Below, piece by piece: positions 1-7,659 of a stretch of 18,321 nt of DNA. This stretch comes from an uncultured Bacteroidota bacterium (GTDB lineage: Bacteria > Bacteroidota > Bacteroidia > Flavobacteriales > Schleiferiaceae). The notes under the pieces were generated by a model. That model saw only the letters and a list, made by a program, of their open reading frames with translations, was not told the origin of the DNA and made no database searches. How positions within the stretch are numbered: position 1 is the stretch's first letter; each line of letters starts with the position of its first letter. Position numbers and translations under genes: made by a program. The stretch lies in NCBI GenBank assembly GCA_913056475.1, contig CAJXMS010000008.1, positions 1-18,321 of the forward strand, read 5' to 3'.

Positions 1-246
1 TATTTTAAATCGATCGGCCGGATAATCCACCTTAAGGTTCTGCGGTAGGGTATGGAGGATCACCGCATCCCCACGATAGCAGGGCACAAAAATCACCATC
101 CGGGCGTAGCGCTCGGTGGCCGGATATTGGGGACGGCGCAAAATACGGGCTGCCAGCGCGAAAATAAAGATGTAAACCGCGTTAAAAGCCAGTATGAACC
201 AAACCAGCCCGCCGATGATCATGCCTCCCCATTTTATGACTTCCAT
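1..246 (-). CDS. Family 2 glycosyltransferase, N-terminal fragment (runs off left edge)
   Basis: The first 82 residues of a protein are encoded from the ATG at 246 down to base 1, with no stop, so the gene continues outside the window. Residues 7-36 form a hydrophobic membrane segment (GGMIIGGLVWF onward) followed by a basic RILRR stop-transfer. After it comes MVIFVPCYRGDAVIL and then TLPQNLKVDYPADRF. This matches the opening of processive or membrane-anchored GT-A family 2 glycosyltransferases, where a 'hPaYkE..vi..tl.sl..qdYP' pattern starts the nucleotide-binding fold. Its start lies 3 bases after the stop of the upstream glycosyltransferase, so the two are probably co-transcribed and translationally coupled. 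The donor-binding Asp and DxD motifs lie outside the window, so substrate and exact family cannot be stated. Confidence 0.75.
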   Translation of the reverse strand, partial: MEVIKWGGMIIGGLVWFILAFNAVYIFIFALAARILRRPQYPATERYARMVIFVPCYRGDAVILHTLPQNLKVDYPADRFKI

Positions 247-249
247 AAA

Positions 250-1176
250 TTAGGTTCTAATGCCTATATTAAAGTGAAGATAACTCCAGTGCCAGCGATA
301 GCCCCTCCAAACGGCGCGGGCCAGCGCTTTATCGCCCCTGAGCCAGTAACTCAAAAAATTCTTGGGTAAAGCTACCAGCGAAAAGTAGAGCCAATTGGCC
401 AGGCGCTGTAAGCCTTTAAAATTGAGCCGGGCAAATAAAAGCCGATTCCGGGTCAAATAATAGGCCTTAAGGGGGCTGTTTTTGCCCGTACTTATCGATT
501 CTTTGTGCCAGACATAGGTTTCACCACAATACCAGATATCAAAACCCGCCTGCCGGATGCGATACATCCAGTCCAGCTCCTCATAATAGAGAAAGTACAG
601 CGACCGCATGGTACCCACCCGCTCTATCACCATCCGCGGCACCATCATAGCCGCGCCGTGGCCAAAGTAGGTGGGTTCGTTTACATGAAACGCCGGGCCA
701 TCCTGGCATTGATGGCCCCGGGTCTCATTGCGCAGGGTCAGTGGGTTAAGAGCGGAAGTGCCTGCGTACTGTAGCCGGTCCGGGCTATGGTAATAAAGAA
801 TTCTGGGACTTATGGCCCCGATGCTCTTTTGGCCGGCGGCCAAATGTAAAAGCGGCTCGAGCAGCCCAGGCGGCACCTCTGTATCGTTATTGATAAAGAA
901 GATGAAATCTCCACTGCAATGCGCTAAGCCAAAATTATTGCCCCCGGCAAAACCGAGGTTTTCCCCCGTCTGAAAGTAAGACACCTGGGGATAATGCTCC
1001 ACGTACCTTGGCAACCGGGAAGGTTCGGAGCCATTGTCTACAACAATGCATTCCCATTTTGGGTAAGTGAGCTGCTGAAGGCTTTCCAGCAGCTCCCGGG
1101 TCACTTCCGGCTGATTGAAGTTAACGGTGAGAAAAGATACCCGGGGGTCGGATTCGTCGGAAGAGACGGCGGCCAT
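250..1176 (-). CDS. Family 2 glycosyltransferase, WbbL/rhamnosyltransferase-like
   Basis: A 308-residue cytoplasmic GT-A glycosyltransferase, expected to add a sugar from a nucleotide donor to a lipid-linked or polysaccharide acceptor. Residues 13-20 (VSFLTVNF) begin the Rossmann-like fold. VVDNGS at about 45-50 is the nucleotide-binding turn. LGFAGGNNFGL at 74-84 and FINNDTEVPPG at 94-104, which carries the DxD-like metal site, are hallmarks of the WbbL/RfbF-type rhamnosyltransferase subgroup. YYEELDWMYR further on matches the subgroup's ED acceptor/catalytic region. The open frame extends to a TTG at 1194, but I chose the ATG at 1176. The TTG lies inside a TACTTTTG promoter-like box, and the ATG leaves the usual short N-terminus. 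The gene is followed after 3 bases by another glycosyltransferase. Donor specificity is not determinable from sequence. Confidence 0.88.
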   Translation of the reverse strand: MAAVSSDESDPRVSFLTVNFNQPEVTRELLESLQQLTYPKWECIVVDNGSEPSRLPRYVEHYPQVSYFQTGENLGFAGGNNFGLAHCSGDFIFFINNDTEVPPGLLEPLLHLAAGQKSIGAISPRILYYHSPDRLQYAGTSALNPLTLRNETRGHQCQDGPAFHVNEPTYFGHGAAMMVPRMVIERVGTMRSLYFLYYEELDWMYRIRQAGFDIWYCGETYVWHKESISTGKNSPLKAYYLTRNRLLFARLNFKGLQRLANWLYFSLVALPKNFLSYWLRGDKALARAVWRGYRWHWSYLHFNIGIRT

Positions 1177-1259
1177 GGTGAATATTTGTTTCAAAAGTAA
1201 ATAAATACGGTCTGGTACTACCGTCTAAGAATAGCTATTTTTGTCATAAAGGTACAGGC
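1177..1259. promoter_or_regulatory. Divergent promoter region with an inverted repeat
   Basis: This 83-base spacer separates two divergent transcription units. On the plus strand TATTTTTG at 1236-1243 fits the Bacteroidota -7 consensus TAnnTTTG, with TCTG at 1211-1214 as a one-mismatch -33 box 21 bases upstream. The start codon at 1260 would follow a very short leader. On the minus strand TACTTTTG (1199 to 1192) fits the same -7 consensus just ahead of the ATG at 1176, but no clear -33 box is visible. A small inverted repeat, ACGGT (1207-1211) and ACCGT (1220-1224), overlaps the plus-strand -33 box and could be an operator. Assignment is by consensus match only. Confidence 0.45.
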
Positions 1260-2051
1260 ATGCAGCAAATACTCATTTTGGGAGTCGCTTTTTTTTTGAC
1301 AGTCAATTTATTAGGTCAAGACCGTAACAATAGGCCCTTGCCTGTTTTTCCCAATCAGCCCTATGCTGTGCTAAAAGACAGCGTATACGGATGGAGCTAT
1401 AGCCTGGATGGCCAATGGATACGCAAGCCAAATACCATTCCCGTAATAGGGGTATCGCGTAATAAAGGATTTTATGAAACTGATGAAAACCTGCTGGGCC
1501 TGGACAATTTCTCAAGCTTAAAGGCTTATCGGGTTCAATACGGGAAAGACAGCCTGCTATGCCTGGTTAAGATTTATAAAGAAGGACAGTACCGCTACCC
1601 CACCCGTAAAAGAGGGTGGGACGAGTTCTTTTCTGCCTATTATTTTATCCTGCCCTTCGATCAATGGACCGGTATGCTGGACTCCTATGATGACGGGGAG
1701 GTTCACGTACTGCGTATGGAGGCCCTGGACGGAGGGAAATTAAAAAAGGTGGACCCCGAAGAAATACTCTCCGAAATTAAGGAGACGGCTTTGCTAAGGC
1801 CGGATTATGACCGCAACCTGGCGGTGCACTTACAAATAGTAAACAAGCCCAAGCGGGTGCGCTTTCAGTTGGTCTCGCTGCATGATATTTTTCCCGATGT
1901 GGAAGGGGTGCGCCAGGATTTCAGCCGCAACGGTAAAACCGTGTACGGCTCGGAAGTTCTTTTTGACTATTTCTATTATGAGACCGAATACTACCAGTTC
2001 CTTCCGCTTACGAAGCCAGGGCTGATGTCGATGCCGGGAAAAGATAACTAA
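1260..2051 (+). CDS. Exported protein of unknown function in polysaccharide locus
   Basis: I do not recognise this 263-residue protein. It begins with a hydrophobic stretch (ILILGVAFFLTVNLLG, about residues 4-19) ending in GQ-D, which looks like a Sec signal peptide cleaved by signal peptidase I. There is no lipobox Cys. The mature part is mixed alpha/beta in character, aromatic-rich (many Tyr, Trp and Phe, for example FFSAYYFILPFDQW around 122-135) and highly charged. It has no repeats, no type IX sorting tail and no membrane segment, so a soluble periplasmic protein or one held at the outer membrane is likely. It lies only 7 bases upstream of the Wzy/O-antigen-ligase-like gene on the same strand, so the two are probably an operon and the protein may serve polysaccharide assembly. 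That role is inferred from position alone. Confidence 0.8.
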   Translation: MQQILILGVAFFLTVNLLGQDRNNRPLPVFPNQPYAVLKDSVYGWSYSLDGQWIRKPNTIPVIGVSRNKGFYETDENLLGLDNFSSLKAYRVQYGKDSLLCLVKIYKEGQYRYPTRKRGWDEFFSAYYFILPFDQWTGMLDSYDDGEVHVLRMEALDGGKLKKVDPEEILSEIKETALLRPDYDRNLAVHLQIVNKPKRVRFQLVSLHDIFPDVEGVRQDFSRNGKTVYGSEVLFDYFYYETEYYQFLPLTKPGLMSMPGKDN

Positions 2052-2058
2052 GCCCGCT

Positions 2059-3534
2059 ATGCTGCGGATTATCCAAGACTTTACCATGCGTCATAGCCCC
2101 TACCTGGCGGCCTTGTTGGGGGCTATTTTGATGGGGCTGGTTATAGGAGCCATGGGATTTGCCGGTGCGGGTATCTTAATCATGCTCCCGGTGGTTATTG
2201 GCTTTAGCTATGCCTTTTTCCGTTTTCCACAGCTAGGGTTGTATGCCACGCTTATCCTGTCCTTTTTGCTGGCCTCCTTAGATCGCTACCTGGGCTCTTT
2301 TGTTCCCTATGGCTTGGGGACCGATATTTTTTTGGTGCTGAGTTTTTTGGTCCTTTTCTTCAAATATTTCCGGGAGCTCGACCTATCCGCCAGCTATAAT
2401 GATGTGGTACTGCTCATGGCCTTGTGGATGGGGCTGGTGGTACTGGAAATTGCCAATCCTTACGCACAGTCTATAGCGGCCTGGTTTTACGCTATGCGGG
2501 GTATTGCGCTCTATCAGCTACTCATATTTGGCCTGATCTTTACGGTAATGAATCACCGCCGCCACATGAATCGTTTTCTCAATATTTGGCTCGGTTTTTC
2601 ACTGCTGGGGGCCCTTTGGGGCATTCGCCAGGACGTGATCGGTGTAGACCCGTTTGAGCAGGCCTGGCTGGACAAGGGAGCCGCAGAAACGCACTTGCTC
2701 TGGGGTAGCAAACTCCGGGTCTTTTCCTATTATTTTGATGCCGGTACTTTTGGGGCGGCCATGGGCCACATAGCTACCGTTGCCGCTATACTCTTTCTGG
2801 GGCCCGTTTCTTTTCGCCGGCGTCTGCTTTACCTGATCATTACCTTGCTTTGCCTCTACGGGTTGATCATAAGCGGCACCAGGGGCGCCCTAGCGGTACC
2901 GGGTGCCGGGGGAATTATTTTCATTCTGTTAAGCAAGAACAAGCGTCTGATCATTACCGGCGCTACCATAGGTTTTCTGGTCTTTTCTTTTTTGAAATTT
3001 ACCACGATTGGCCAGAGCAATTACGACATCGCCCGGTTACGATCCGCCCTTAATGCGGACGATCCCTCCCTACAAGTTCGGGTGATCAACCGGCAAAAAC
3101 TAACCCGCTACCTTTCCAATAAGCCCTTTGGTACGGGGATCGGTACGGCCGGCTACTGGGGCCGGCGCTTCACCCCCTACACCTGGATGGCCAATTTTGC
3201 CACCGATGGACTTTATACCCGTATTCGGGCTGAAACAGGCCGTATTGGTCAGCTCTTTTACTTGTTTATTTGGCTGTACATCCTGGTGAGGATGGGGATC
3301 ATTGCCTTAAAATTGAGAGACCCGGGGCTGCGCTACACAGCAGTAGCCTTTACCTCTGGCTATGCGGGTATACTCCTGGCCAACTACGGGAACTCGGTAA
3401 TGACCCAGTTCCCGAATAGTTTCACCACGTTATTTTCGGTTGCTTTTGTTTTTATGATGACCCGCTGGGACGCGCAAGGAGCTCCGCAGATTCCAGCCGG
3501 GGAAAAGAACAACTTGTTTAAGTACCGGCTTTAG
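2059..3534 (+). CDS. O-antigen ligase / Wzy-type polysaccharide polymerase
   Basis: A 491-residue inner-membrane protein with about ten to twelve hydrophobic segments, the usual size and topology of the O-antigen ligase/polymerase (Wzy_C, WaaL-like) superfamily. The characteristic central segment is SGTRGALAVPGAG, near residues 271-284, followed by a transmembrane helix. It resembles the SGTRGALL block that precedes the large periplasmic loop in this family. The loop continues through RVINRQKLTRYLSNKPFGTG (around residues 343-363). In a Wzx/Wzy pathway such a protein links lipid-carried repeat units into chains or ligates them. Members of the two functions cannot be told apart by sequence alone. 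The flippase and co-polymerase in the same window favour a polymerase. An alternative start is the ATG at 2086; neither has a clear ribosome binding site. Its stop overlaps the convergent co-polymerase gene. Confidence 0.85.
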   Translation: MLRIIQDFTMRHSPYLAALLGAILMGLVIGAMGFAGAGILIMLPVVIGFSYAFFRFPQLGLYATLILSFLLASLDRYLGSFVPYGLGTDIFLVLSFLVLFFKYFRELDLSASYNDVVLLMALWMGLVVLEIANPYAQSIAAWFYAMRGIALYQLLIFGLIFTVMNHRRHMNRFLNIWLGFSLLGALWGIRQDVIGVDPFEQAWLDKGAAETHLLWGSKLRVFSYYFDAGTFGAAMGHIATVAAILFLGPVSFRRRLLYLIITLLCLYGLIISGTRGALAVPGAGGIIFILLSKNKRLIITGATIGFLVFSFLKFTTIGQSNYDIARLRSALNADDPSLQVRVINRQKLTRYLSNKPFGTGIGTAGYWGRRFTPYTWMANFATDGLYTRIRAETGRIGQLFYLFIWLYILVRMGIIALKLRDPGLRYTAVAFTSGYAGILLANYGNSVMTQFPNSFTTLFSVAFVFMMTRWDAQGAPQIPAGEKNNLFKYRL

Positions 3535-5747
3535 CTATCGCGCCGTGCCAACCTGATCTGTCGCAGTTCCATGCTAAAAATCCGCTTGAGAAAGCGACGA
3601 ATGGGAGACCGCTCTTTGGCTATATCGCCCAGCACGTTTTGCATAAAATCAGGTTCCACCCCATTTAAAATAAAGCGAGGCTCGTGTGGCAGAGCTTTGC
3701 GGATAGCATTAAGCGCTTGCTTATCAGCGCTATTCCAGCTCCGGTAAGCCCCGGTCACATTGACTCCTAAGTCAATCTGCCGCAAAAGATCAATGGGATA
3801 GGGATTAGTTAAGATAGCATCGATCACGAGAATAACAAAGTCGTATTGGGCGGCCTGGAAACCCACGGGCATGATTTCTGTCAGCTGTTCGGCGTTAATG
3901 AAGCGCTTGTTGTTTTCGTAATGGACAAATTCATAGTAAGGCGTATCATCTTTAGGTAAGAGTTTGGGGGATAGCATCATAACCTGATAACTCAGGCCTG
4001 CCAGTTCATTGGCCAGTACGTGGGCCATAAACTGCTTACCATCGCCCTCTCGGGTACTAAAAAGGAGCAAGTATTTGGGCTTTTTATCCGATTGATTTTG
4101 GTTGCTGGCCATCATCCGGATATTCTGGGCCAATAGCCCCACGGCTTTATCGTGAAGCCATTCGAAGTCAATTTTTTTACTGCTACGGCGCTGGGTAAGG
4201 TCGGGGTAAGCTCCTAGTAATTTCAGGCGCAGCATACGCTCGGCTCGCTGCGGCAAGCGAATGGAAGAATCCAGGAACTCCCGGAGGACCACCAACATAA
4301 AGGGGATGAAAAAGCCCACTACAGCGCCCACTAAGATGAGCAGCATGGCCTTGCTTTTTTCGGCCGAAAGCGGATAATTGGGAGGTACGGTAACCACCAG
4401 CCCTCCGCTGGATATCCGCTGGCTTCGTTGGCGTAGCATGGCCGTATTCAGGCTGGATACCAGTTCCAAATAATTGTCTTTGGCCATATTGATTTCTCGC
4501 TCCAGGCGGGAAGCTTTGGCCCCTAATTTGGCAAAGTGGGCATATTTTTCCTGAAAATATCGCTGGCGTTGTTTATATACTTTAAGCTCAGCTTTTACCG
4601 CGTCCAGCTCCAGGGTGTAGGTGAGCCACTCATTAATGATACTCTCCACTGGAATACCGTCGGTAGTGCGCGTCTTTTGGTAGCGTTCTTTTACTTGATT
4701 ACTGATTTCTTCCTGGAGAATATCTGCCCGGCGGCGCAGTTTGTTAAGTAAGTCAGCGTCGTTATAGTAGGTTTCTAGTTCCGCTATTTTAGCTCGTATA
4801 TCTACCAGTTCTTTTTTCTTTTCCAGTATGGCGTTACCCAATTTGATGAGGCCATTGTTCAGGCTAAGCTGCCTTTCGAGGCGCTCCACGGCTGCCTGGG
4901 CCGCCTCCAGCTCTGCCACCGTCTTCATGAGCTCATCCTCCATATTTTCTTTCTTGATGGCCAAACTCCGGGTTTGCTCTTGATAGTTGATCATGCGGTT
5001 GGCCACTCTGAATTCCTGGAGGCGCTCTTCGGCCTTGTCCAGTCGCTCATCAGCCTTTTTTACTTGATTGCGGAAATAATTGACCACGTCGCTGGATTGG
5101 CCCACCTTTATCCGGGTTACATTGGCGGTAAACACTTCATTGAGTATCAAAAGCGTATTTTGAGCAATTCCGGGGTCTGAAAACCCGTAACTAATCCGCA
5201 GTAAATCGGAATTCTGGACCCGGTCCACGCTAATACTGGAAATGGCCTTATGGCTGTAAGGGGAGCTAGGGCTTTCAAATACTTGTTTGACGCGATTTTC
5301 TTTGTAGTGTTCTGCTTTGTATTTCCGGATATTGCGCAGGGTAAGCTCTACGGAGTAAGGGACCACCAATTTTTCTTCGAGCGACTGGGATATCCATTCA
5401 CGCAGGCGTCGATAGCTCTCCGGTAGTAGAATATCCCGGTCTACCGAATCCAGCATAAGGTGCTGTGCCAATAAACGGTTGCCCACCTCCTCCAGGGTAT
5501 GGCGGGATTTTATGATATTAATAAGGTTATCATATTCCGTGTTGGCGGACTGGTAATCTACCTTGGTATTGCCGAGGTTTTCGACGTCCAATCCCGAAGC
5601 GATACCGGTATAGATTTCGGTTTCCGAGTTGTAGGTCTTTGGTAAATCCCGCGTTAAAAAGAAGACCACTGCGCCCGTTACGGCCGCACAGAATAAGAAA
5701 AGCGGCAGGTTTCGGTTAAATAAGCGTACAAAATGGAGCAGTGACAT
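3531..5747 (-). CDS. Polysaccharide co-polymerase (Wzz/Wzc-like) with degenerate kinase domain
   Basis: This 738-residue inner-membrane protein should set chain length and help export in a Wzy-dependent polysaccharide system. One transmembrane helix lies near 13-31 and a second near 466-488, enclosing a large periplasmic region. That region starts with a Wzz-type fold (about 35-210) and continues as long coiled coil (about 220-430, rich in Glu, Lys, Leu and Arg). A PNYPLSAEKS motif (456-465) before the second helix is typical of the family. The cytoplasmic part (about 500-738) resembles the bacterial tyrosine kinase fold: LLFSTREGDGKQF at 561-573 stands where Walker A should be, and YDFVILVID (635-643) at Walker B. 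The Walker Ser/Thr after Lys571 is Gln572, the Walker A' Asp motif is missing, and no C-terminal tyrosine cluster exists. An active kinase is therefore unlikely. Its ATG is 17 bases after the TolC-like stop. Confidence 0.87.
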   Translation of the reverse strand: MSLLHFVRLFNRNLPLFLFCAAVTGAVVFFLTRDLPKTYNSETEIYTGIASGLDVENLGNTKVDYQSANTEYDNLINIIKSRHTLEEVGNRLLAQHLMLDSVDRDILLPESYRRLREWISQSLEEKLVVPYSVELTLRNIRKYKAEHYKENRVKQVFESPSSPYSHKAISSISVDRVQNSDLLRISYGFSDPGIAQNTLLILNEVFTANVTRIKVGQSSDVVNYFRNQVKKADERLDKAEERLQEFRVANRMINYQEQTRSLAIKKENMEDELMKTVAELEAAQAAVERLERQLSLNNGLIKLGNAILEKKKELVDIRAKIAELETYYNDADLLNKLRRRADILQEEISNQVKERYQKTRTTDGIPVESIINEWLTYTLELDAVKAELKVYKQRQRYFQEKYAHFAKLGAKASRLEREINMAKDNYLELVSSLNTAMLRQRSQRISSGGLVVTVPPNYPLSAEKSKAMLLILVGAVVGFFIPFMLVVLREFLDSSIRLPQRAERMLRLKLLGAYPDLTQRRSSKKIDFEWLHDKAVGLLAQNIRMMASNQNQSDKKPKYLLLFSTREGDGKQFMAHVLANELAGLSYQVMMLSPKLLPKDDTPYYEFVHYENNKRFINAEQLTEIMPVGFQAAQYDFVILVIDAILTNPYPIDLLRQIDLGVNVTGAYRSWNSADKQALNAIRKALPHEPRFILNGVEPDFMQNVLGDIAKERSPIRRFLKRIFSMELRQIRLARRDS

Positions 5748-5764
5748 GGTGCTTGGGGGGAAGT

Positions 5765-6496
5765 TTAGAACTTACTGAACGGCACCCCTACAAGGCGCTG
5801 AAGCAAACGATAGGTATTGTAAAATTCTCCCTTTAAACGGGTGTAGTTACTGGCCCACTTTGTTTTCAGGTCGGTGTTTTGGCCCAATTCATCTAAGGAT
5901 AGCTCTCCCCGCACGAAACGGGTTTCACCTTGCTCGTAAATAAACCGGGCCGATTCCATGGCCTCGGTAGCGTGTTCTATTAGTTGACGGAGTACAAAGA
6001 GGCGGTTGTAGGTCTCTTCTACCCGTTTTATGATTAATCGTTCCTGTTCTTTTCGGTTGGCTGCCTCGGCCGCCATGGTCGCCTTCGCTTTATTTACCCG
6101 GTCGCCGAGGGTAAAAAGGTCACCAAGCGGAATGGTTACCCCTACCCCATAATTGTAGCCCCCCAGAGCCAGCCCCTGGTTTAAAATGGTATTGGTACCG
6201 CCAAAATAACTGGCATTGGCGCGGATATTTCTAAGCCACTCTTTTCGCTGAATGGAGACATCGTATTCGGCCATTTTTTGGCGTTGGGAAAAGTACTCCA
6301 CTTCGGGCGAATTGGCGATGGCCGAATCAATAAGAACCGGTAATGGGGGAAGGTAATCGGCCAGATTGACGACCAGCGTATCTTCCGGTTGCTCCCCATC
6401 GAGCTTATCAACCCCCACCTGTCCGGAAACGGGGGTAATGGCCCCTAGATATAAAAGGATAAAGGCTATCGCGGTAATTAGCCAATTTTGGGTCAT
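5765..6496 (-). CDS. Half-length TolC-family outer membrane protein
   Basis: A 243-residue protein with a signal peptide (NWLITAIAFILLYLGAITPVSGQ, about 3-26) and a single TolC-like repeat. There is a long amphipathic helix from LIDSAIANSPEVEYFSQRQ (about 55-75). A beta segment follows with GGYNYGVGVTIPLGDLF (about 110-130), the 'vgvs.Plf' strand pattern of outer-membrane efflux proteins. A second long coiled helix, with EETYNRLFVLRQ and LDELGQNTD, runs to the end. Ordinary TolC proteins have two such repeats and about 420-480 residues, so this is roughly half. It is not obviously truncated, since it ends naturally and is embedded in the operon. It may form a higher-order oligomer acting with the downstream co-polymerase. 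I chose the ATG at 6496 because it overlaps the upstream stop as ATGA; a frame upstream to 6556 would cover the preceding gene. Confidence 0.78.
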   Translation of the reverse strand: MTQNWLITAIAFILLYLGAITPVSGQVGVDKLDGEQPEDTLVVNLADYLPPLPVLIDSAIANSPEVEYFSQRQKMAEYDVSIQRKEWLRNIRANASYFGGTNTILNQGLALGGYNYGVGVTIPLGDLFTLGDRVNKAKATMAAEAANRKEQERLIIKRVEETYNRLFVLRQLIEHATEAMESARFIYEQGETRFVRGELSLDELGQNTDLKTKWASNYTRLKGEFYNTYRLLQRLVGVPFSKF

Positions 6497-7659
6497 ACAT
6501 TTTCTTTTTGAAAGAGGGCCGGGATGGTTTTCAAGATCAAGCGGATATCGTTCCAAAAACTAAAATTCTGGGCATATTTGTTATCCAAGGATTTTCTTTC
6601 TTCTTCACTCATAGCGCTTTGCCCCCTTTTTTCGACCTGCCATAGCCCCGTAATGCCGGCCGGCGCCAAGAAACGCTGCCCCCAATCATCGGAGGTCAGT
6701 TGCTCAGCCTCGTAAAGAGGTAAGGGGCGATTGCCCACGATGGACATATCCCCTTTCAGCACATTGATTAGCTGGGGGAGTTCATCTATACTGGTCTTTC
6801 TTATAATATTACCCACCTGGGTTATTCGCGGATCATTTTTGAATTTCATGAAAGTCCCGGCCTGCTGCGTCCGCTTGAGTTCTTGATAAACTTCTTCGCT
6901 CATGGGGGTGCCGTCTTTATAGATAAGGGTAGGTGCCATCGAGCCTTGCTCCTTCTCCATTCGTTTGATCTGTTCTTTCTCGTCTTCTTCCTCGTGGGTC
7001 TTTTCTGCTTCCGAATACTGGTTGAGGTGGGCTAGTTCGCGCAAGCGCTTATCCGCGTCGCTATACATAGAGCGAAGCTTGTAAAAATCGAAAACCCGAT
7101 AGCCCGTCCCCACTCGCTTGGAAATGTAGTACACTTTGCCTTTAGATTCAAGTCGGATAGCTATAATGGTAAGCAACAAGATAGGCGAAGCCGCCAGGAG
7201 CGCCAAACTGGCAAAGGCAATGTCAAAAATCCGTTTTGCCAAGGGCACGCGATACTCCTCAGCCCGGGCTTTTACCCGGTTGGCCAAACGTGCCTTTAAC
7301 AAACCTTTGTAGAAAGACACCTTCTCTCCCACTCGTTCTAAGGAAGCTTGATCGGGGACCAAATCCATCACGCCTTTGCTTAGGAGCATCTTGCGGTCAT
7401 AGATGGATTTTTTCTCCCCATCAATCAGTAAGAAGGGAACCTTGAGGTTGGCCAGGTTTGTTTTGTAACGCTCGTAGAGCTCCAGCCCATCTAATCCCTT
7501 AAGCTTACATTCACTTATCACCAGGTCATAATCTCCCAGGCGCTCCAGGAGGTTGAAAAAACCTACCACATTTTCTACCGCCGTCAGTTCTACGTCGGGC
7601 GCCTGTTTAAGGGTTTCCTCGTGCTGTGAATGCTGGCCTATATAAATGAGGCGTTTCAT
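6493..7659 (-). CDS. Sugar (phosphoglycosyl) transferase with N-terminal pseudo-receiver domain
   Basis: A 388-residue protein joining a receiver-like domain (about 1-115) to a monotopic bacterial sugar transferase of the PglC/WcaJ catalytic type (about 136-388). The transferase starts polysaccharide synthesis by moving a sugar-phosphate from a nucleotide sugar to undecaprenyl phosphate. Visible marks are AKRIFD (141-146), a hydrophobic re-entrant helix (about 147-169), YKLRSM (193-198), NDPRIT (275-280), the catalytic Asp292-Glu293 dyad in SIDELPQL, MSIVGNRPLP (305-314) and ITGLWQV (336-342). Between about 205 and 265 lies a highly charged insert (EEEDEKEQIKRMEKEQ). The N-terminal domain keeps the receiver rhythm (YDLVISE...GLDGLEL), but the acidic pair is gone, the phospho-acceptor position is Glu50, and the conserved Thr and Lys are absent. 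The gene overlaps its neighbours by ATGA on both sides, which points to translational coupling with the response regulator before it and the TolC-like gene after it. Confidence 0.88.
   Translation of the reverse strand: MKRLIYIGQHSQHEETLKQAPDVELTAVENVVGFFNLLERLGDYDLVISECKLKGLDGLELYERYKTNLANLKVPFLLIDGEKKSIYDRKMLLSKGVMDLVPDQASLERVGEKVSFYKGLLKARLANRVKARAEEYRVPLAKRIFDIAFASLALLAASPILLLTIIAIRLESKGKVYYISKRVGTGYRVFDFYKLRSMYSDADKRLRELAHLNQYSEAEKTHEEEDEKEQIKRMEKEQGSMAPTLIYKDGTPMSEEVYQELKRTQQAGTFMKFKNDPRITQVGNIIRKTSIDELPQLINVLKGDMSIVGNRPLPLYEAEQLTSDDWGQRFLAPAGITGLWQVEKRGQSAMSEEERKSLDNKYAQNFSFWNDIRLILKTIPALFQKENV

Noticed and set aside
52..369. Plus-strand open frame of 105 codons at the left edge
   Set aside because: It overlaps the ends of two minus-strand glycosyltransferases whose family motifs are visible; the low-complexity translation shows no domain.
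1177..1259. Sigma-54 (-24/-12) promoter as a target for the NtrC-class regulator
   Set aside because: No TGGCAC-N5-TTGC-like element was seen in this spacer, nor in those at 9765-9836 and 17541-17599, on either strand.
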